A stretch of 64,000 bases of DNA from an uncultured Bacteroidales bacterium (GCA_937916465.1 CALFTK010000019.1:8603-72602); one strand, 5' to 3'; counted from the stretch's first letter, positions 44,779 through 53,487 are shown. The notes: generated from the sequence alone by a model not told the origin. Made by a program: numbers and translations.

Positions 44779-45780
44779 TTAAGGAATAGTCCTTAAAATA
44801 GTCTGTTTCAACACTATAGACAACAATAATGAAATAAGAAGAACCCAAGCAAACGGTTCAAAAGCCTCGTTATTTCTACTAAACTCCTTAACCTGCAATT
44901 TAGTCTTCTCCAACTGATCAATCTCCTGGTAAATCTCCAACAGACGGCTGTTGCTATCTGCTCTGTAATAAATACCATTTGTATTGATTGCTATCTGTCT
45001 CAACATATCTTCATCTATCTCAACAGGTACATTCACATACTGTACAGAACCACCGTATGTCTGCATTGGATATGGAGCAGTACCATTAGAACCCACACCA
45101 ATTGTATAAACCCTTATACCAAAGGTATTTGCCATTTCTGCAGCTGTCAAAGGCGATATTTCTCCCCTATTATTCGAACCATCGGTTAAAAGTATAACCA
45201 CCTTCGATTTAGCTTTGCTGTCCTTTAGTCTGCTTATGGCATTAGCAAGGCCCATACCTATTGCAGTACCATCTTCCACTGCCCCGGCCAGAACAATGTC
45301 ACTACTTACACTGTTAAACAGGTTTAGCAACATTGCATGATCTATAGTCATAGGACACTGCGTATAGGCTTCACCGGCAAAAACAGTCAAACCAATATTA
45401 TCATTAGGACGACCATTGATAAATTCGGCAGCAACACTTTTTGCGGCTTCCAATCTGTTGGGTTTCAAATCTTCTGCCAACATACTGGTAGAGATATCCA
45501 CACACAGCATAATGTCAATACCTTCAATCTCTGAATCTTCCCATTTGTCAGTGGTCTGCGGACGTGCCAATATAAATACCAGCATAACAAATGCCACCAT
45601 TTTCAATACAAAAGGCAGATGAACCAAATAATACTTATAACTTTTTGGTACGCCTTTGTATATATCTGTAGTAGGAACATTAAGCAGAGGACTGCTTTTT
45701 CTACCCTTTAGAACATACCACAATACAAATGGTATAACTAACAGTAACAGAAGTAGATATATATTGTTCGCAAAAGTCAT
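44779..45780 (-). CDS. batA: Aerotolerance protein BatA (VWA domain)
   Basis: 333 residues, same plan as BatB: N-terminal helices (IYLLLLLLVIPFVLWYVL; FVLKMVAFVMLVFILARPQ), VWA domain with MIDAS VDISTSMLAEDLKPNRLEAAK-type loop (DxSxS) and VILLTDGSNNRG, and a C-terminal helix (FAWVLLISLLLSIVL). The ARPQ motif before the VWA domain is typical of BatA. It follows the accessory gene at 45784 by 3 nt. It probably forms a membrane complex with BatB and the TPR proteins, powered or remodelled by MoxR. Confidence 0.92.
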   Translation of the reverse strand: MTFANNIYLLLLLLVIPFVLWYVLKGRKSSPLLNVPTTDIYKGVPKSYKYYLVHLPFVLKMVAFVMLVFILARPQTTDKWEDSEIEGIDIMLCVDISTSMLAEDLKPNRLEAAKSVAAEFINGRPNDNIGLTVFAGEAYTQCPMTIDHAMLLNLFNSVSSDIVLAGAVEDGTAIGMGLANAISRLKDSKAKSKVVILLTDGSNNRGEISPLTAAEMANTFGIRVYTIGVGSNGTAPYPMQTYGGSVQYVNVPVEIDEDMLRQIAINTNGIYYRADSNSRLLEIYQEIDQLEKTKLQVKEFSRNNEAFEPFAWVLLISLLLSIVLKQTILRTIP

Positions 45781-45783
45781 AAT

Positions 45784-46863
45784 TTAAAAGAATAGGTAAT
45801 ATAACTGACTAATCACTACATACAAGGCAAACATAGCCAACAAAGCAGTTATCACTATAACTGTCAACAATGCCATTCTTGCCCCCTTACTACGTTTCTC
45901 TTCAACAACAACACGCTCTTCCTTAGGCTGTTTTTCCTCTTCATTAGGCTCTACCATAGTATCGTTAACAAAGTCAACAGCACTAAGCAGGTTTCTATCA
46001 TTTTCATTCAACATTGGCTTAAATTTGGCAAACTTCACCAAATCGGCCATCTGTAACAACTCCATCAAATCATTCAACGACTCTTTCTGCTGATGCTTAA
46101 GCAATTCATTATATATTTCAGTCGATGTCATTTCTGTTGCATAGAAACCAAACCTATCATTAATATATACACGGATAATATCAGTCAAATCAGTATAATA
46201 TGATTTTGCATCATCACCATACGACATTCGGTTCAATTTCAGTTTCTCAATATCGGCCAAAGCCTTGACATGTGCAGGTATCTTGGGTTCTATCTTGACA
46301 ACACGTATAATTGGTTTATTGTCTCTATACCTTATTATTAAGAAGACCACCAACACCACCAATAATATCAAAGCCACCCCGCCAAATACAGAGAGCTTTA
46401 CATCTTGCCATTTCAGAGGCATCTGCATAATACTTTTTGGACCAATAAAAGCATCAGGCTCATTACTCTCCAAATCGAACATAAAGAAAGCTAAAGCCAA
46501 ACCATCAGAACTGTATGGAACAGAATCTACATACACCTGAAATGGTGGAATAAAATAGAATGCCGAATCGAACGATGTAACAGTGTAGTGCCTAGTTACA
46601 GTCATACGTCTCTTCTTATTTACATATTGGGTATCTGTCACTACAGGCTGTAAAATCTCAATACCTGTAATCAGAGTATCGGAAAAGAGCGGAAAATCCA
46701 CCTGCTGATCAGCATCACATGTAACCTCAAGATGAATTTTTGTCTGGTCTCCAACAAGCAAATTAATAGAATCAGACGTAGCAGTAACAAGCACATTTGC
46801 CATTACAGAAGCACTCTGTACTGCTAAAAACAGTGTCAATATGAATAATTTCAGATATCTCAT
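45784..46863 (-). CDS. Bat-operon membrane protein of unknown function
   Basis: 359 residues. Signal peptide (FILTLFLAVQSASVMA), an extracytoplasmic beta-rich domain (about 25-140), a membrane helix (about 160-182, LSVFGGVALILLVVLVVFLI), a cytosolic helical stretch (KALADIEKLKLNRMSYGDDA; FYATEMTSTEIYNEL) similar in type to DUF4381-like proteins, and a C-terminal helix. Lies between DUF58 and batA with 1-3 nt gaps, a place where Bacteroidetes Bat clusters usually have such a protein. Likely a structural member of the Bat complex; no catalytic motif is visible. Confidence 0.75.
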   Translation of the reverse strand: MRYLKLFILTLFLAVQSASVMANVLVTATSDSINLLVGDQTKIHLEVTCDADQQVDFPLFSDTLITGIEILQPVVTDTQYVNKKRRMTVTRHYTVTSFDSAFYFIPPFQVYVDSVPYSSDGLALAFFMFDLESNEPDAFIGPKSIMQMPLKWQDVKLSVFGGVALILLVVLVVFLIIRYRDNKPIIRVVKIEPKIPAHVKALADIEKLKLNRMSYGDDAKSYYTDLTDIIRVYINDRFGFYATEMTSTEIYNELLKHQQKESLNDLMELLQMADLVKFAKFKPMLNENDRNLLSAVDFVNDTMVEPNEEEKQPKEERVVVEEKRSKGARMALLTVIVITALLAMFALYVVISQLYYLFF

Positions 46864-46864
46864 A

Positions 46865-47734
46865 TCAATTTCTTATAGCAAACAATCCCATAAGCGATTT
46901 TACATAGTCTTTATCGGTTCTTATGGAAACAGAATCAACCTTACTTCTTGTAAAACAGTCTTTTAAGTACTTTTGATTCTCTTTCCAATATGTGGCATGC
47001 GCATTACGAATAGCCTTTGATGACGTATCTATATATACATCTTCGCCACTTTCCAGGTTCTTTATACGCATTAAACCAACATCTGGCAACTCTTCGCTTC
47101 GTTTATCGTAAATCTGAATAGCTACAACATCATGTTTTCTGTTGGCTATAGAGAGTGCATTCTTATATTCACCACCACCAATAAAGTCACTGAGAAGAAA
47201 GGCAGTACAACGTTTCTTGACAGCACCAATAAGAAATTCCAACGGAACCGATATATCAGTACCGGTACTCTGTGGAACAAAATCCAGAAGTTCTCGTATT
47301 AAATACAAGATATGCTTCCTACCCTTCTGAGGAGGAATAAACTTCTCTATTCTGTCCGAAAAGAAAACCAAACCTACTTTATCATTATTCTGAATTGCAG
47401 CAAATGCCAATGTTGCAGCAATTTCTGTCAATACATCCCGTTTCTGCGAAACCGAAGTACCATACAACAGACTGCTGGAAACATCCACCATCAGCATAAC
47501 CGTCAATTCACGCTCTTCTTCGTAAACCTTAACGTATGGCTTATTCATACGGGCAGTAACATTCCATTCAATATCTCTTGCGTCATCTCCGTACTGGTAT
47601 TCACGTACCTCCGAAAAGGCCATACCACGTCCTTTGAACGCAGAATGATACTGTCCCGCAAAGATATTATTAGATAAACCTTTGGTTTTAATCTCAATCT
47701 TACGGACCTTTTTTATCAGATCACCGGTTTCCAT
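46865..47734 (-). CDS. DUF58-domain protein
   Basis: 289 residues, no membrane helix. The DUF58 core is clear: AFSEVREYQYGDDARDIEWN (the YxxGDDxRxIDW motif), then a VWA-like fold with DVSSSLLYGT (MIDAS-like DxSxS), and LLDFVPQSTGTDIS. DUF58 proteins are regularly paired with MoxR ATPases. It starts 10 nt after moxR and ends 1 nt before the next gene. Probably cytosolic adaptor or client of MoxR in the Bat system. Confidence 0.92.
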   Translation of the reverse strand: METGDLIKKVRKIEIKTKGLSNNIFAGQYHSAFKGRGMAFSEVREYQYGDDARDIEWNVTARMNKPYVKVYEEERELTVMLMVDVSSSLLYGTSVSQKRDVLTEIAATLAFAAIQNNDKVGLVFFSDRIEKFIPPQKGRKHILYLIRELLDFVPQSTGTDISVPLEFLIGAVKKRCTAFLLSDFIGGGEYKNALSIANRKHDVVAIQIYDKRSEELPDVGLMRIKNLESGEDVYIDTSSKAIRNAHATYWKENQKYLKDCFTRSKVDSVSIRTDKDYVKSLMGLFAIRN

Positions 47735-47744
47735 TTCTCAGATA

Positions 47745-48740
47745 TCAAGGAACTTCTACCTTATTAAGAATTCTGCTTATCAGTTCGTCCGATGTAACAT
47801 TGGTAGCCTCAGCTTCGTATGACAAACCAATACGATGACGCATAACATCATGTGCTATGGCTCTAACATCTTCCGGAACAACATAACCTCTGCGTTTAAT
47901 GAAAGCATACGCACGTGCAGCCAACGCCAGATTAATAGAAGCACGAGGCGAACCACCAAACGAAATCAGCTCTTTAATCTCCTTCAATCCATACTTTTCA
48001 GGATATCTGGTAGCAAACACAATATCGGCAATGTATTGTTCTATCTTTTCGTCAATATAAACCATATCAACCACACGGCGTGCATCTAAAATTTCCTGGG
48101 TGGTCATAACAGGTTTGATGGAACCTATTTCGTGATGTATATTCTGATGAATAATCTTTTTCTCCTCTTCTATAGTAGGATAACCTATTACTGCTTTCAG
48201 CATAAAACGGTCAACCTGTGCTTCAGGCAGCGGATATGTACCCTCCTGTTCAATAGGGTTCTGTGTAGCCATAACCAGGAAGGGCTTTGGCAAAGTAAAT
48301 GTTTCACCGCCCAATGTCACCTGACGTTCCTGCATGGCTTCAAGCAATGCACTTTGCACCTTTGCAGGCGCACGGTTAATTTCGTCAGCAAGAATAAAGT
48401 TGGCAAATATAGGTCCCTGTTTAGCCACAAATGAATCCTCTTTCTGATTATAAATCATTGTACCTACCACATCGGCAGGGAGAAGATCGGGGGTAAACTG
48501 AATTCTATTAAAACTTGCGTCAATCAAAGATGATAAAGTCTTGATTGCCATAGTTTTTGCCAATCCGGGTACACCTTCCAACAGAATATGTCCATCAGAC
48601 AACAAGCCTATAAGCAATGACTCAATCAGATGTTTTTGTCCTATAATGACCTGTTCCATACCGGTCATTAGGTTTGTTACGAATGCACTCTGTTGTTCAA
48701 TGCGTTCGTTTAGTTCTCTAATATCAATGTTTGTACTCAT
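47745..48740 (-). CDS. MoxR-family AAA+ ATPase
   Basis: 331 residues. Walker A GVPGLAKT, Walker B FILADEINRAPAKVQSALLE, sensor 1 FLVMATQNPIEQEGTYPLPE, arginine-finger region EAQVDRFMLK, and the helical lid with ISFGGSPRASINLALAARAYA. This is the APE2220/MoxR proper branch found with DUF58 and VWA proteins, where it acts as a chaperone-like ATPase. First gene of the Bat cluster; promoter -7 box at 48768-48775 on the minus strand. Confidence 0.95.
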   Translation of the reverse strand: MSTNIDIRELNERIEQQSAFVTNLMTGMEQVIIGQKHLIESLLIGLLSDGHILLEGVPGLAKTMAIKTLSSLIDASFNRIQFTPDLLPADVVGTMIYNQKEDSFVAKQGPIFANFILADEINRAPAKVQSALLEAMQERQVTLGGETFTLPKPFLVMATQNPIEQEGTYPLPEAQVDRFMLKAVIGYPTIEEEKKIIHQNIHHEIGSIKPVMTTQEILDARRVVDMVYIDEKIEQYIADIVFATRYPEKYGLKEIKELISFGGSPRASINLALAARAYAFIKRRGYVVPEDVRAIAHDVMRHRIGLSYEAEATNVTSDELISRILNKVEVP

Positions 48741-48767
48741 AAAACCATTTAACTTTTGTCACTTCCA

Positions 48768-48775
48768 CAAAGATA
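48768..48775 (-). promoter_or_regulatory. Bat cluster promoter -7 box
   Basis: Minus-strand TATCTTTG matches TAnnTTTG, 27 nt before the moxR start. A second TTTTG-rich patch lies between it and the gene. No -33 TTG at the ideal distance. Confidence 0.55.
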
Positions 48776-48863
48776 CTTCATTCAGACTTGATAAAAAATA
48801 CAATTTGTATTAAAATACTTTTACTTACACCGAATTTAAGAAATCTTAAACTGAATGTAAAAA

Positions 48864-50333
48864 TTACTTATTTTCCAATTTTGGAATAAGTATCTTCATT
48901 CCCGGACGTAACTTATTGAAATCATTAAAGTTATTGTATTTTACTATATAAGGCCACAATTTTTTTGTTCCATAATACCTTTTAGACAAAACAGTCAGAA
49001 TTTCATCCTGTTGCAGTGTATGCTCTGCAAGCAGACCAACTATAACATAATTATCAGTATCATCAACTGTAATATCTGCCAAATCTCTCTTTTCATCTTC
49101 TTCAACCAACTTAATATCCTGTTTGACAATTGGATTGACAACTGCAGTAGGAGCACTCTCCTTTTTAACTGCTACAGGTTTTGGTTCTGTTTCTGTTTGA
49201 ACCTCTTGAGGTGTCTGAACAGGAGTTTCGTCCAATTCGGTTTCAGTGTTATTTACAGAACTTTTATCTTCATCAAAACTATTTGTTGACCTGTCTGTTA
49301 TTATCTGTTCTGTAACCACATTGTTACGTGCAGAATTATACTTATGCTTAACATATTGTTGTAATATTAATGGCCAGAGCATATATACCAACAATAACAA
49401 AGCCAGAATAACTGATGCTAATGTTATTACAATCTTTACACCGGCAGAATTCTTCTTATTATTAACAGATTCATTTACAGCAGTTTCAGCACCTATAGTT
49501 GCAGTAATCTCTTTCGGTGCTGTTTCCGGTTCAGGTTCTGCTTCAACTTCAGTTTCAGGCTCTACTGACGGTTCAGTTTCAAGCTCAGATTCCGTTTCTG
49601 TTTCAAGTTCAGATTCCGTTTCTGTTTCAAGTTCAGATTCCGTTTCTACTATTTCCTGTTCCACTATTGGCTCTGACTCAGGTTCTGATTCAGTTTCTTT
49701 TTTAGGTTCCTCTTGTTCTAACTTCACTTCTGTTTCTGCTTCACACTCAGCTTCAACTTCAGTTTCAGACTCAGTTTCTGCTTCAAGTTCAGATTCCGTT
49801 TCTGTTTCAAGCTCAGGTTCCGTTTCTACTACTTCCTGTTCCACTACTGGCTCTGACTCAGGTTCTGATTCAAGATCTAGTTTAGGTTCCTCCTGCTCGT
49901 TATTAGCAACCTCATTCTTATCCTCGTAGTAGCCTTGCTCTTCTATGGAATCATCCGCAATATCAACAGTTTCCACAGTCTCAACCGAATGCGAAATCAT
50001 TTCTGCCTGATAATCAGACAATACCATAGTTTCAAATGCAGCAAAAGGCTTATTGATAATATCCTTAAGAGCAGCTTCAGGTGTAAAAACAACCTTTACG
50101 TATCCATCTATCAGAATACGTTCGCCGGTATTCACATTAACACTTTCACGTGCCTCAACATTAACCGTTTTGAACACGCCCAAACCCTTAACCTTAACCT
50201 GTTCACCCTTTAAAAGTTCCTCTTCAATTATATCAAAGAAACATTTAACAAACAATTCTGATTTGGATCTGCTCAAATCACTTATTCTATAAAACAGTTC
50301 AGATATCTGTTTCTGATTCAGCCTTGCATTCAT
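48864..50333 (-). CDS. HU-type DNA-binding domain - acidic repeats - TM helix - LysM fusion
   Basis: 489 residues. Residues 1-95 are a HU/IHF-type domain (QISELFYRISDLSRSKSELF; VKGLGVFKTVNVEARESVNV; KVVFTPEAALKDIIN). Residues 115-275 are extremely acidic (Glu/Thr/Ser/Val) and built of two imperfect copies of about 58 residues (155-213, 214-272). A single membrane helix follows (300-323, KIVITLASVILALLLLVYML), then a polar linker and a C-terminal LysM domain (about 430-487: HTLQQDEILTVLSKRYYG, YNNFNDFNKLRPGMKILIPK). Topology predicts HU inside and LysM in the periplasm, i.e. a DNA-to-peptidoglycan link. Its start overlaps the stop of the stand-alone HU gene by 4 nt. Domains sure; tether role inferred. 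Confidence 0.9.
   Translation of the reverse strand: MNARLNQKQISELFYRISDLSRSKSELFVKCFFDIIEEELLKGEQVKVKGLGVFKTVNVEARESVNVNTGERILIDGYVKVVFTPEAALKDIINKPFAAFETMVLSDYQAEMISHSVETVETVDIADDSIEEQGYYEDKNEVANNEQEEPKLDLESEPESEPVVEQEVVETEPELETETESELEAETESETEVEAECEAETEVKLEQEEPKKETESEPESEPIVEQEIVETESELETETESELETETESELETEPSVEPETEVEAEPEPETAPKEITATIGAETAVNESVNNKKNSAGVKIVITLASVILALLLLVYMLWPLILQQYVKHKYNSARNNVVTEQIITDRSTNSFDEDKSSVNNTETELDETPVQTPQEVQTETEPKPVAVKKESAPTAVVNPIVKQDIKLVEEDEKRDLADITVDDTDNYVIVGLLAEHTLQQDEILTVLSKRYYGTKKLWPYIVKYNNFNDFNKLRPGMKILIPKLENK
49576..49827 (-). repeat. 24-bp coding repeats in the acidic linker
   Basis: On the plus strand the unit GTTTCAAGTTCAGATTCCGT plus TTCT occurs three times head to tail at 49576-49647 (one mismatch) and twice more at 49780-49827 with a few changes. 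Each unit encodes about eight residues of ETESELET type. The two arrays sit in the two halves of a larger duplication (49518-49871). Confidence 0.85.
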
Positions 50334-50614
50334 AACTTCTTACCATTAAGTTTTTCTTTCAACATTGAACCCGGCTTAAAAGTAAGAGCCAATTTCGGTG
50401 GAATTAACATACGCACCTTTGTAACAGGGTTTACTGAGATTCTTTCATTCTTTTTACGAACCTCAAAAACACCAAATCCGGACAGACTGATAGTATCACC
50501 CTCCTGCCACTGCTTTTGCATAATGTCCAACAACTTCTGCGACAGGACCTGCGATTCTTCCACTGTCATATCGCATCTTTTGGACAGCTCATCCAGAAAC
50601 ATCTTGTTGTTCAT
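50330..50614 (-). CDS. HU-family DNA-binding protein
   Basis: 94 residues, the size of a normal HU/IHF subunit: dimerisation helices (MFLDELSKRCDMTVEESQVLS), QEGDTISLSGFGVFEVRKKN (beta-saddle), arm segment RISVNPVTKVRMLIPPKLA (Pro-tipped beta arm) and the closing FKPGSMLKEKLN. Nucleoid protein that bends DNA. It is coupled by a 4-nt overlap to the HU-TM-LysM gene and starts 8 nt after rimO, so the two HU-type proteins may pair as a heterodimer; this is inference. Confidence 0.93.
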   Translation of the reverse strand: MNNKMFLDELSKRCDMTVEESQVLSQKLLDIMQKQWQEGDTISLSGFGVFEVRKKNERISVNPVTKVRMLIPPKLALTFKPGSMLKEKLNGKKL

Positions 50615-50622
50615 ATATCAAA

Positions 50623-51921
50623 TCAATTATCTTCTACAACCAAACCGTACAGATCAAAATCATCGGCTTCAGTAACACGAACATTATAAAAGTCACCTAT
50701 AACCAATTCATTATCAGCCTTAATCAACATCTCCGGATCCACATCGGGCGAATCAAATTCCGTCCTTCCTATGTAGTAATCGCCCTCCACACGATCTATA
50801 ACAGTTTTATATACCTTGCCTATTTTGGAAACATTTATATCGGCCGAAATATTCTGCTGAATACGCATCAACTTTGACAAACGCATCTGCTTTATATCTT
50901 CATCCACATCATCCTTATAATGACGCGCTGAATAAGTTCCCTCCACTTCACAATACGCAAATGCCCCCATACGTTCAAAACGCATCTCCTTAACAAAATC
51001 CACCAACCGGTTAAAATCATCTTCAGTTTCACCGGGAAATCCCACCATCATAGTGGTGCGCAAATGAATATCGGGCACTTCATTGCGTATCTGTAACAAC
51101 AAATTACGAGTCTGTTCAGCAGTAATATTTCTATGCATACGCTCCAGAACAGGATTACTAATATGCTGTAGGGCCAAATCCATATAGTTGCAAACATTGC
51201 TGCGTTCACGCATCACCTGCAACAGTTCCATAGGAAAATCATTTGGATAGCCATAGTGCAGACGTATCCACTCCAGACCATCAAGATCAGATAGCCTACG
51301 GGTTAGATCGGCAATCTTTGAACCACCGGCAGTATCACAGCCATAATAGGTTAAATCTTGGGCTATCAGCTGAATCTCTTTAACACCTTTCGATATAAGA
51401 TATTTTGCTTCCGATATTATATCTTCTTGATTACGAGAACGATAGCCACCCGTCATTAAAGGGATGGCACAGTAGGAACAACGTCTGTCACAACCTTCTG
51501 CAATTTTAAGATATGCATAATGCGCCGGAGTAGTAATAAAACGTTTGTTCTCCAAATCAGTATGCCATGCACCGTTTAAATCGGCTATCAAATTCTTCCA
51601 GTCAAATTTTCCGTAAAATCTATCAACTTCGGGTATCTCCACTTCCAGTTCCTTTCCAAATTTCTGAGAAAGACACCCCATAACATAAAGAGCCTTTATT
51701 ACACCCTGTTTTTTCAGCTCACAACAATCAAGAATCATTTCTACCGATTCTTCCTGAGCATCGCCTATAAAACCACAGGTGTTAATAACCACAATATCCG
51801 CATCAATTTGCTGCGGATCGTGGCGAACAGTATAACCTTCGGCCTGCAACTGCATCATCAACTTTTCAGAATCAACCAGATTCTTTGAACATCCCAAGGT
51901 TATAACATCTATTCTCTTCAT
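50623..51921 (-). CDS. rimO: Ribosomal protein S12 methylthiotransferase
   Basis: Radical-SAM enzyme that adds a methylthio group to Asp of S12. 432 residues: N-terminal MTTase domain with three cluster cysteines (LGCSKNLVDSE, NTCGFIGDAQEESVE, VMGCLSQ), radical-SAM CxxxCxxC in GCDRRCSYCAIPLM, and a C-terminal TRAM domain (DRVEGDYYIGRTEFDSPDVD). The SPDVD-type TRAM end is a RimO trait, separating it from MiaB. Lies between ftsY (12 nt) and HU (8 nt) in a ribosome-linked operon. Confidence 0.96.
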   Translation of the reverse strand: MKRIDVITLGCSKNLVDSEKLMMQLQAEGYTVRHDPQQIDADIVVINTCGFIGDAQEESVEMILDCCELKKQGVIKALYVMGCLSQKFGKELEVEIPEVDRFYGKFDWKNLIADLNGAWHTDLENKRFITTPAHYAYLKIAEGCDRRCSYCAIPLMTGGYRSRNQEDIISEAKYLISKGVKEIQLIAQDLTYYGCDTAGGSKIADLTRRLSDLDGLEWIRLHYGYPNDFPMELLQVMRERSNVCNYMDLALQHISNPVLERMHRNITAEQTRNLLLQIRNEVPDIHLRTTMMVGFPGETEDDFNRLVDFVKEMRFERMGAFAYCEVEGTYSARHYKDDVDEDIKQMRLSKLMRIQQNISADINVSKIGKVYKTVIDRVEGDYYIGRTEFDSPDVDPEMLIKADNELVIGDFYNVRVTEADDFDLYGLVVEDN

Positions 51922-51933
51922 ATATTACAAATA

Positions 51934-52887
51934 TCAGATATTGAACAGAGAATCAACAAATTCGCGTTTTGAAAAGACTTGTAAATCGTCCATACCTTCA
52001 CCCAAACCAACATATTTGACAGGTATGTGGAATTGATCCGATATACCTATTACCACACCGCCTTTTGCAGTGCCATCCAGTTTGGTTATAGCCAGTTGTG
52101 TAACTTCAGTAGCCTTTGTAAACTGTTTAGCCTGTTCAAAAGCATTCTGACCGGTAGAACCATCCAACACCAACAGAACATCATCAGGTGCACCATCTAC
52201 AACCTTCTTCATAACATTCTTAATCTTGGTAAGTTCATTCATAAGTCCAACCTTATTGTGAAGGCGGCCTGCTGTATCTATAAGCACCACATCGGCATTA
52301 TTTGTTACTGCCGATTGCAGAGTATCGTATGCTACTGATGCAGGATCGGAACCCATAGACTGATGTATTACCGGAACATCTACTCTACGCCCCCACTCCA
52401 GCAACTGCTCAATGGCTGCAGCACGGAAAGTATCAGCAGCTCCCATATACACCTTCAATCCGGCTTTTTTGAACTGATAAGCCAATTTACCTATAGTGGT
52501 AGTCTTTCCCACGCCATTTACGCCAACCACTAAAATAACGTATGGTTTTCTACCCTGTGGTACGGTAAACTGTGCATTGTCATCATTTCCACTTTCAACC
52601 AGCAATTCCGAAATCTCGCTTCTCAGTATCTTATTCAGTTCATCTGTATTCAGATATTTATCTCTTGCTACACGTTCCTCTATACGTTTAATAATCTTCA
52701 AAGTAGTCTCCACACCTACATCCGATGTTATCAACACCTCCTCCAAATTATCCAACACTTCATCATCTACAACGCTCTTGCCCATAATGGCGCGCTGTAT
52801 TTTAGAAAAAACGCTTGTTTTTGTCTTCTCAAGTCCCTTATCCAGAACCTCTTTCTTATCCTTTGAAAAAAACGAAAATAGTCCCAT
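51934..52887 (-). CDS. ftsY: Signal recognition particle receptor FtsY
   Basis: SRP GTPase that docks ribosome-SRP complexes at the inner membrane. 317 residues: N domain, G1 GVNGVGKTTTIGKLA, the insertion-box DTFRAAAIEQL, G3 DTAGRLHNK, G4 TKLDGTAKGG and the C-terminal KYVGLGEGMDDLQVF. The long acidic A domain of E. coli FtsY is missing; only MGLFSFFSKDKKEVLDKGLE precedes the N domain, which could provide an amphipathic membrane contact. It has its own promoter and starts the ftsY-rimO-HU-HU/LysM run. Confidence 0.96.
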   Translation of the reverse strand: MGLFSFFSKDKKEVLDKGLEKTKTSVFSKIQRAIMGKSVVDDEVLDNLEEVLITSDVGVETTLKIIKRIEERVARDKYLNTDELNKILRSEISELLVESGNDDNAQFTVPQGRKPYVILVVGVNGVGKTTTIGKLAYQFKKAGLKVYMGAADTFRAAAIEQLLEWGRRVDVPVIHQSMGSDPASVAYDTLQSAVTNNADVVLIDTAGRLHNKVGLMNELTKIKNVMKKVVDGAPDDVLLVLDGSTGQNAFEQAKQFTKATEVTQLAITKLDGTAKGGVVIGISDQFHIPVKYVGLGEGMDDLQVFSKREFVDSLFNI

Positions 52888-52932
52888 CTCTATCTCTGTA
52901 TTGTTATCTATGTAAGTAGCCTCTTTCTACTA

Positions 52933-52940
52933 CAAAAGTA
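52933..52940 (-). promoter_or_regulatory. ftsY promoter -7 box
   Basis: Minus-strand TACTTTTG, exact match to TAnnTTTG, 45 nt before the ftsY start and downstream of the ribosomal-protein terminator, so ftsY can be transcribed apart from rpmB-rpmG. Confidence 0.55.
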
Positions 52941-53050
52941 ATAAAAAACGCATAAATTGTAAAATCAATAGAGTTTAATTTTTCATTATCAGCTTATTAT
53001 AACCACACATAAAAATCCTGCAATTAAAATCAATGAAAAAATCTAATAAA

Positions 53051-53082
53051 CAAAAGAGGGAAATAGCAATGCTATTACCCTC
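53051..53082 (-). terminator. Terminator after rpmB-rpmG-DUF4295
   Basis: Minus-strand hairpin GAGGG-T-AATAGC / GCTATT-T-CCCTC with a 2-nt loop, followed by TTTTG. It lies about 34 nt after the DUF4295 stop. Separates the ribosomal genes from ftsY. Confidence 0.75.
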
Positions 53083-53115
53083 ATATATTGTATTTTAGCT
53101 TTAAAATACTAGAAA

Positions 53116-53262
53116 TTACTTCAAAGCTTCTTTCAACTGTTCATCAGTAACAATCTGCTCTGTAAATGTATAAGCTCCGGTCTTAGGTGATTTAACCATC
53201 TTGATGAGCTTAGCCATTGAAACCTTACCCTGACGAAGGGTTGCAACTACTTTCTTTGCCAT
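53116..53262 (-). CDS. DUF4295 small basic protein
   Basis: A 48-residue gene read by hand on the minus strand: starts MAKKVVATLRQGKVS, continues MAKLIKMVKSPKTGAYTF and ends EQLKEALK. Strongly basic, no signal. KMVKSPKTGAYTFTEQ is the DUF4295 signature, a family restricted to Bacteroidota and normally found between rpmG and ftsY, as here (12 nt after rpmG). Context and charge point to a ribosome-associated protein; I believe Bacteroidota ribosome structures contain an extra small large-subunit protein of this type, but I cannot verify that here. Confidence 0.9.
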   Translation of the reverse strand: MAKKVVATLRQGKVSMAKLIKMVKSPKTGAYTFTEQIVTDEQLKEALK

Positions 53263-53274
53263 CGCTAATACGTA

Positions 53275-53463
53275 TTACTTAATTTCTCTATGAAGAGTAA
53301 CCTTCTTAAGAATTGGATTATACTTTTTCAACTCAAGTCTCTCAGGAGTGTTCTTCCTGTTCTTTGTAGTGATATAACGAGAAGTACCCGGCATACCGCT
53401 CTCTTTGTGCTCAGTACATTCAAGAATAACCTGAACTCTATTACCTTTAACTTTCTTTGCCAT
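53275..53463 (-). CDS. rpmG: Large ribosomal subunit protein bL33
   Basis: 62 residues, basic: MAKKVKGNRVQVILECTEHK, then SGMPGTSRYITTKNRKNTPE and LKKYNPILKKVTLHREIK. The TSRYITTKNRKNTPERLELKKYNP-type core identifies bL33. Only one of the zinc-ribbon cysteines (Cys16) is present, so this is the zinc-free form. Sits 24 nt after rpmB. Confidence 0.96.
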   Translation of the reverse strand: MAKKVKGNRVQVILECTEHKESGMPGTSRYITTKNRKNTPERLELKKYNPILKKVTLHREIK

Positions 53464-53487
53464 AATTCTTTACTCCTTACTTAAGTG

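Noticed and set aside
49246..49929. Plus-strand Ser/Val-rich frame opposite the HU-LysM gene
   Set aside because: It is the shadow of the acidic Glu/Thr repeats on the other strand (GAA/ACA codons read as TTC/TGT-type words shifted to Ser/Val). No start context or homology.
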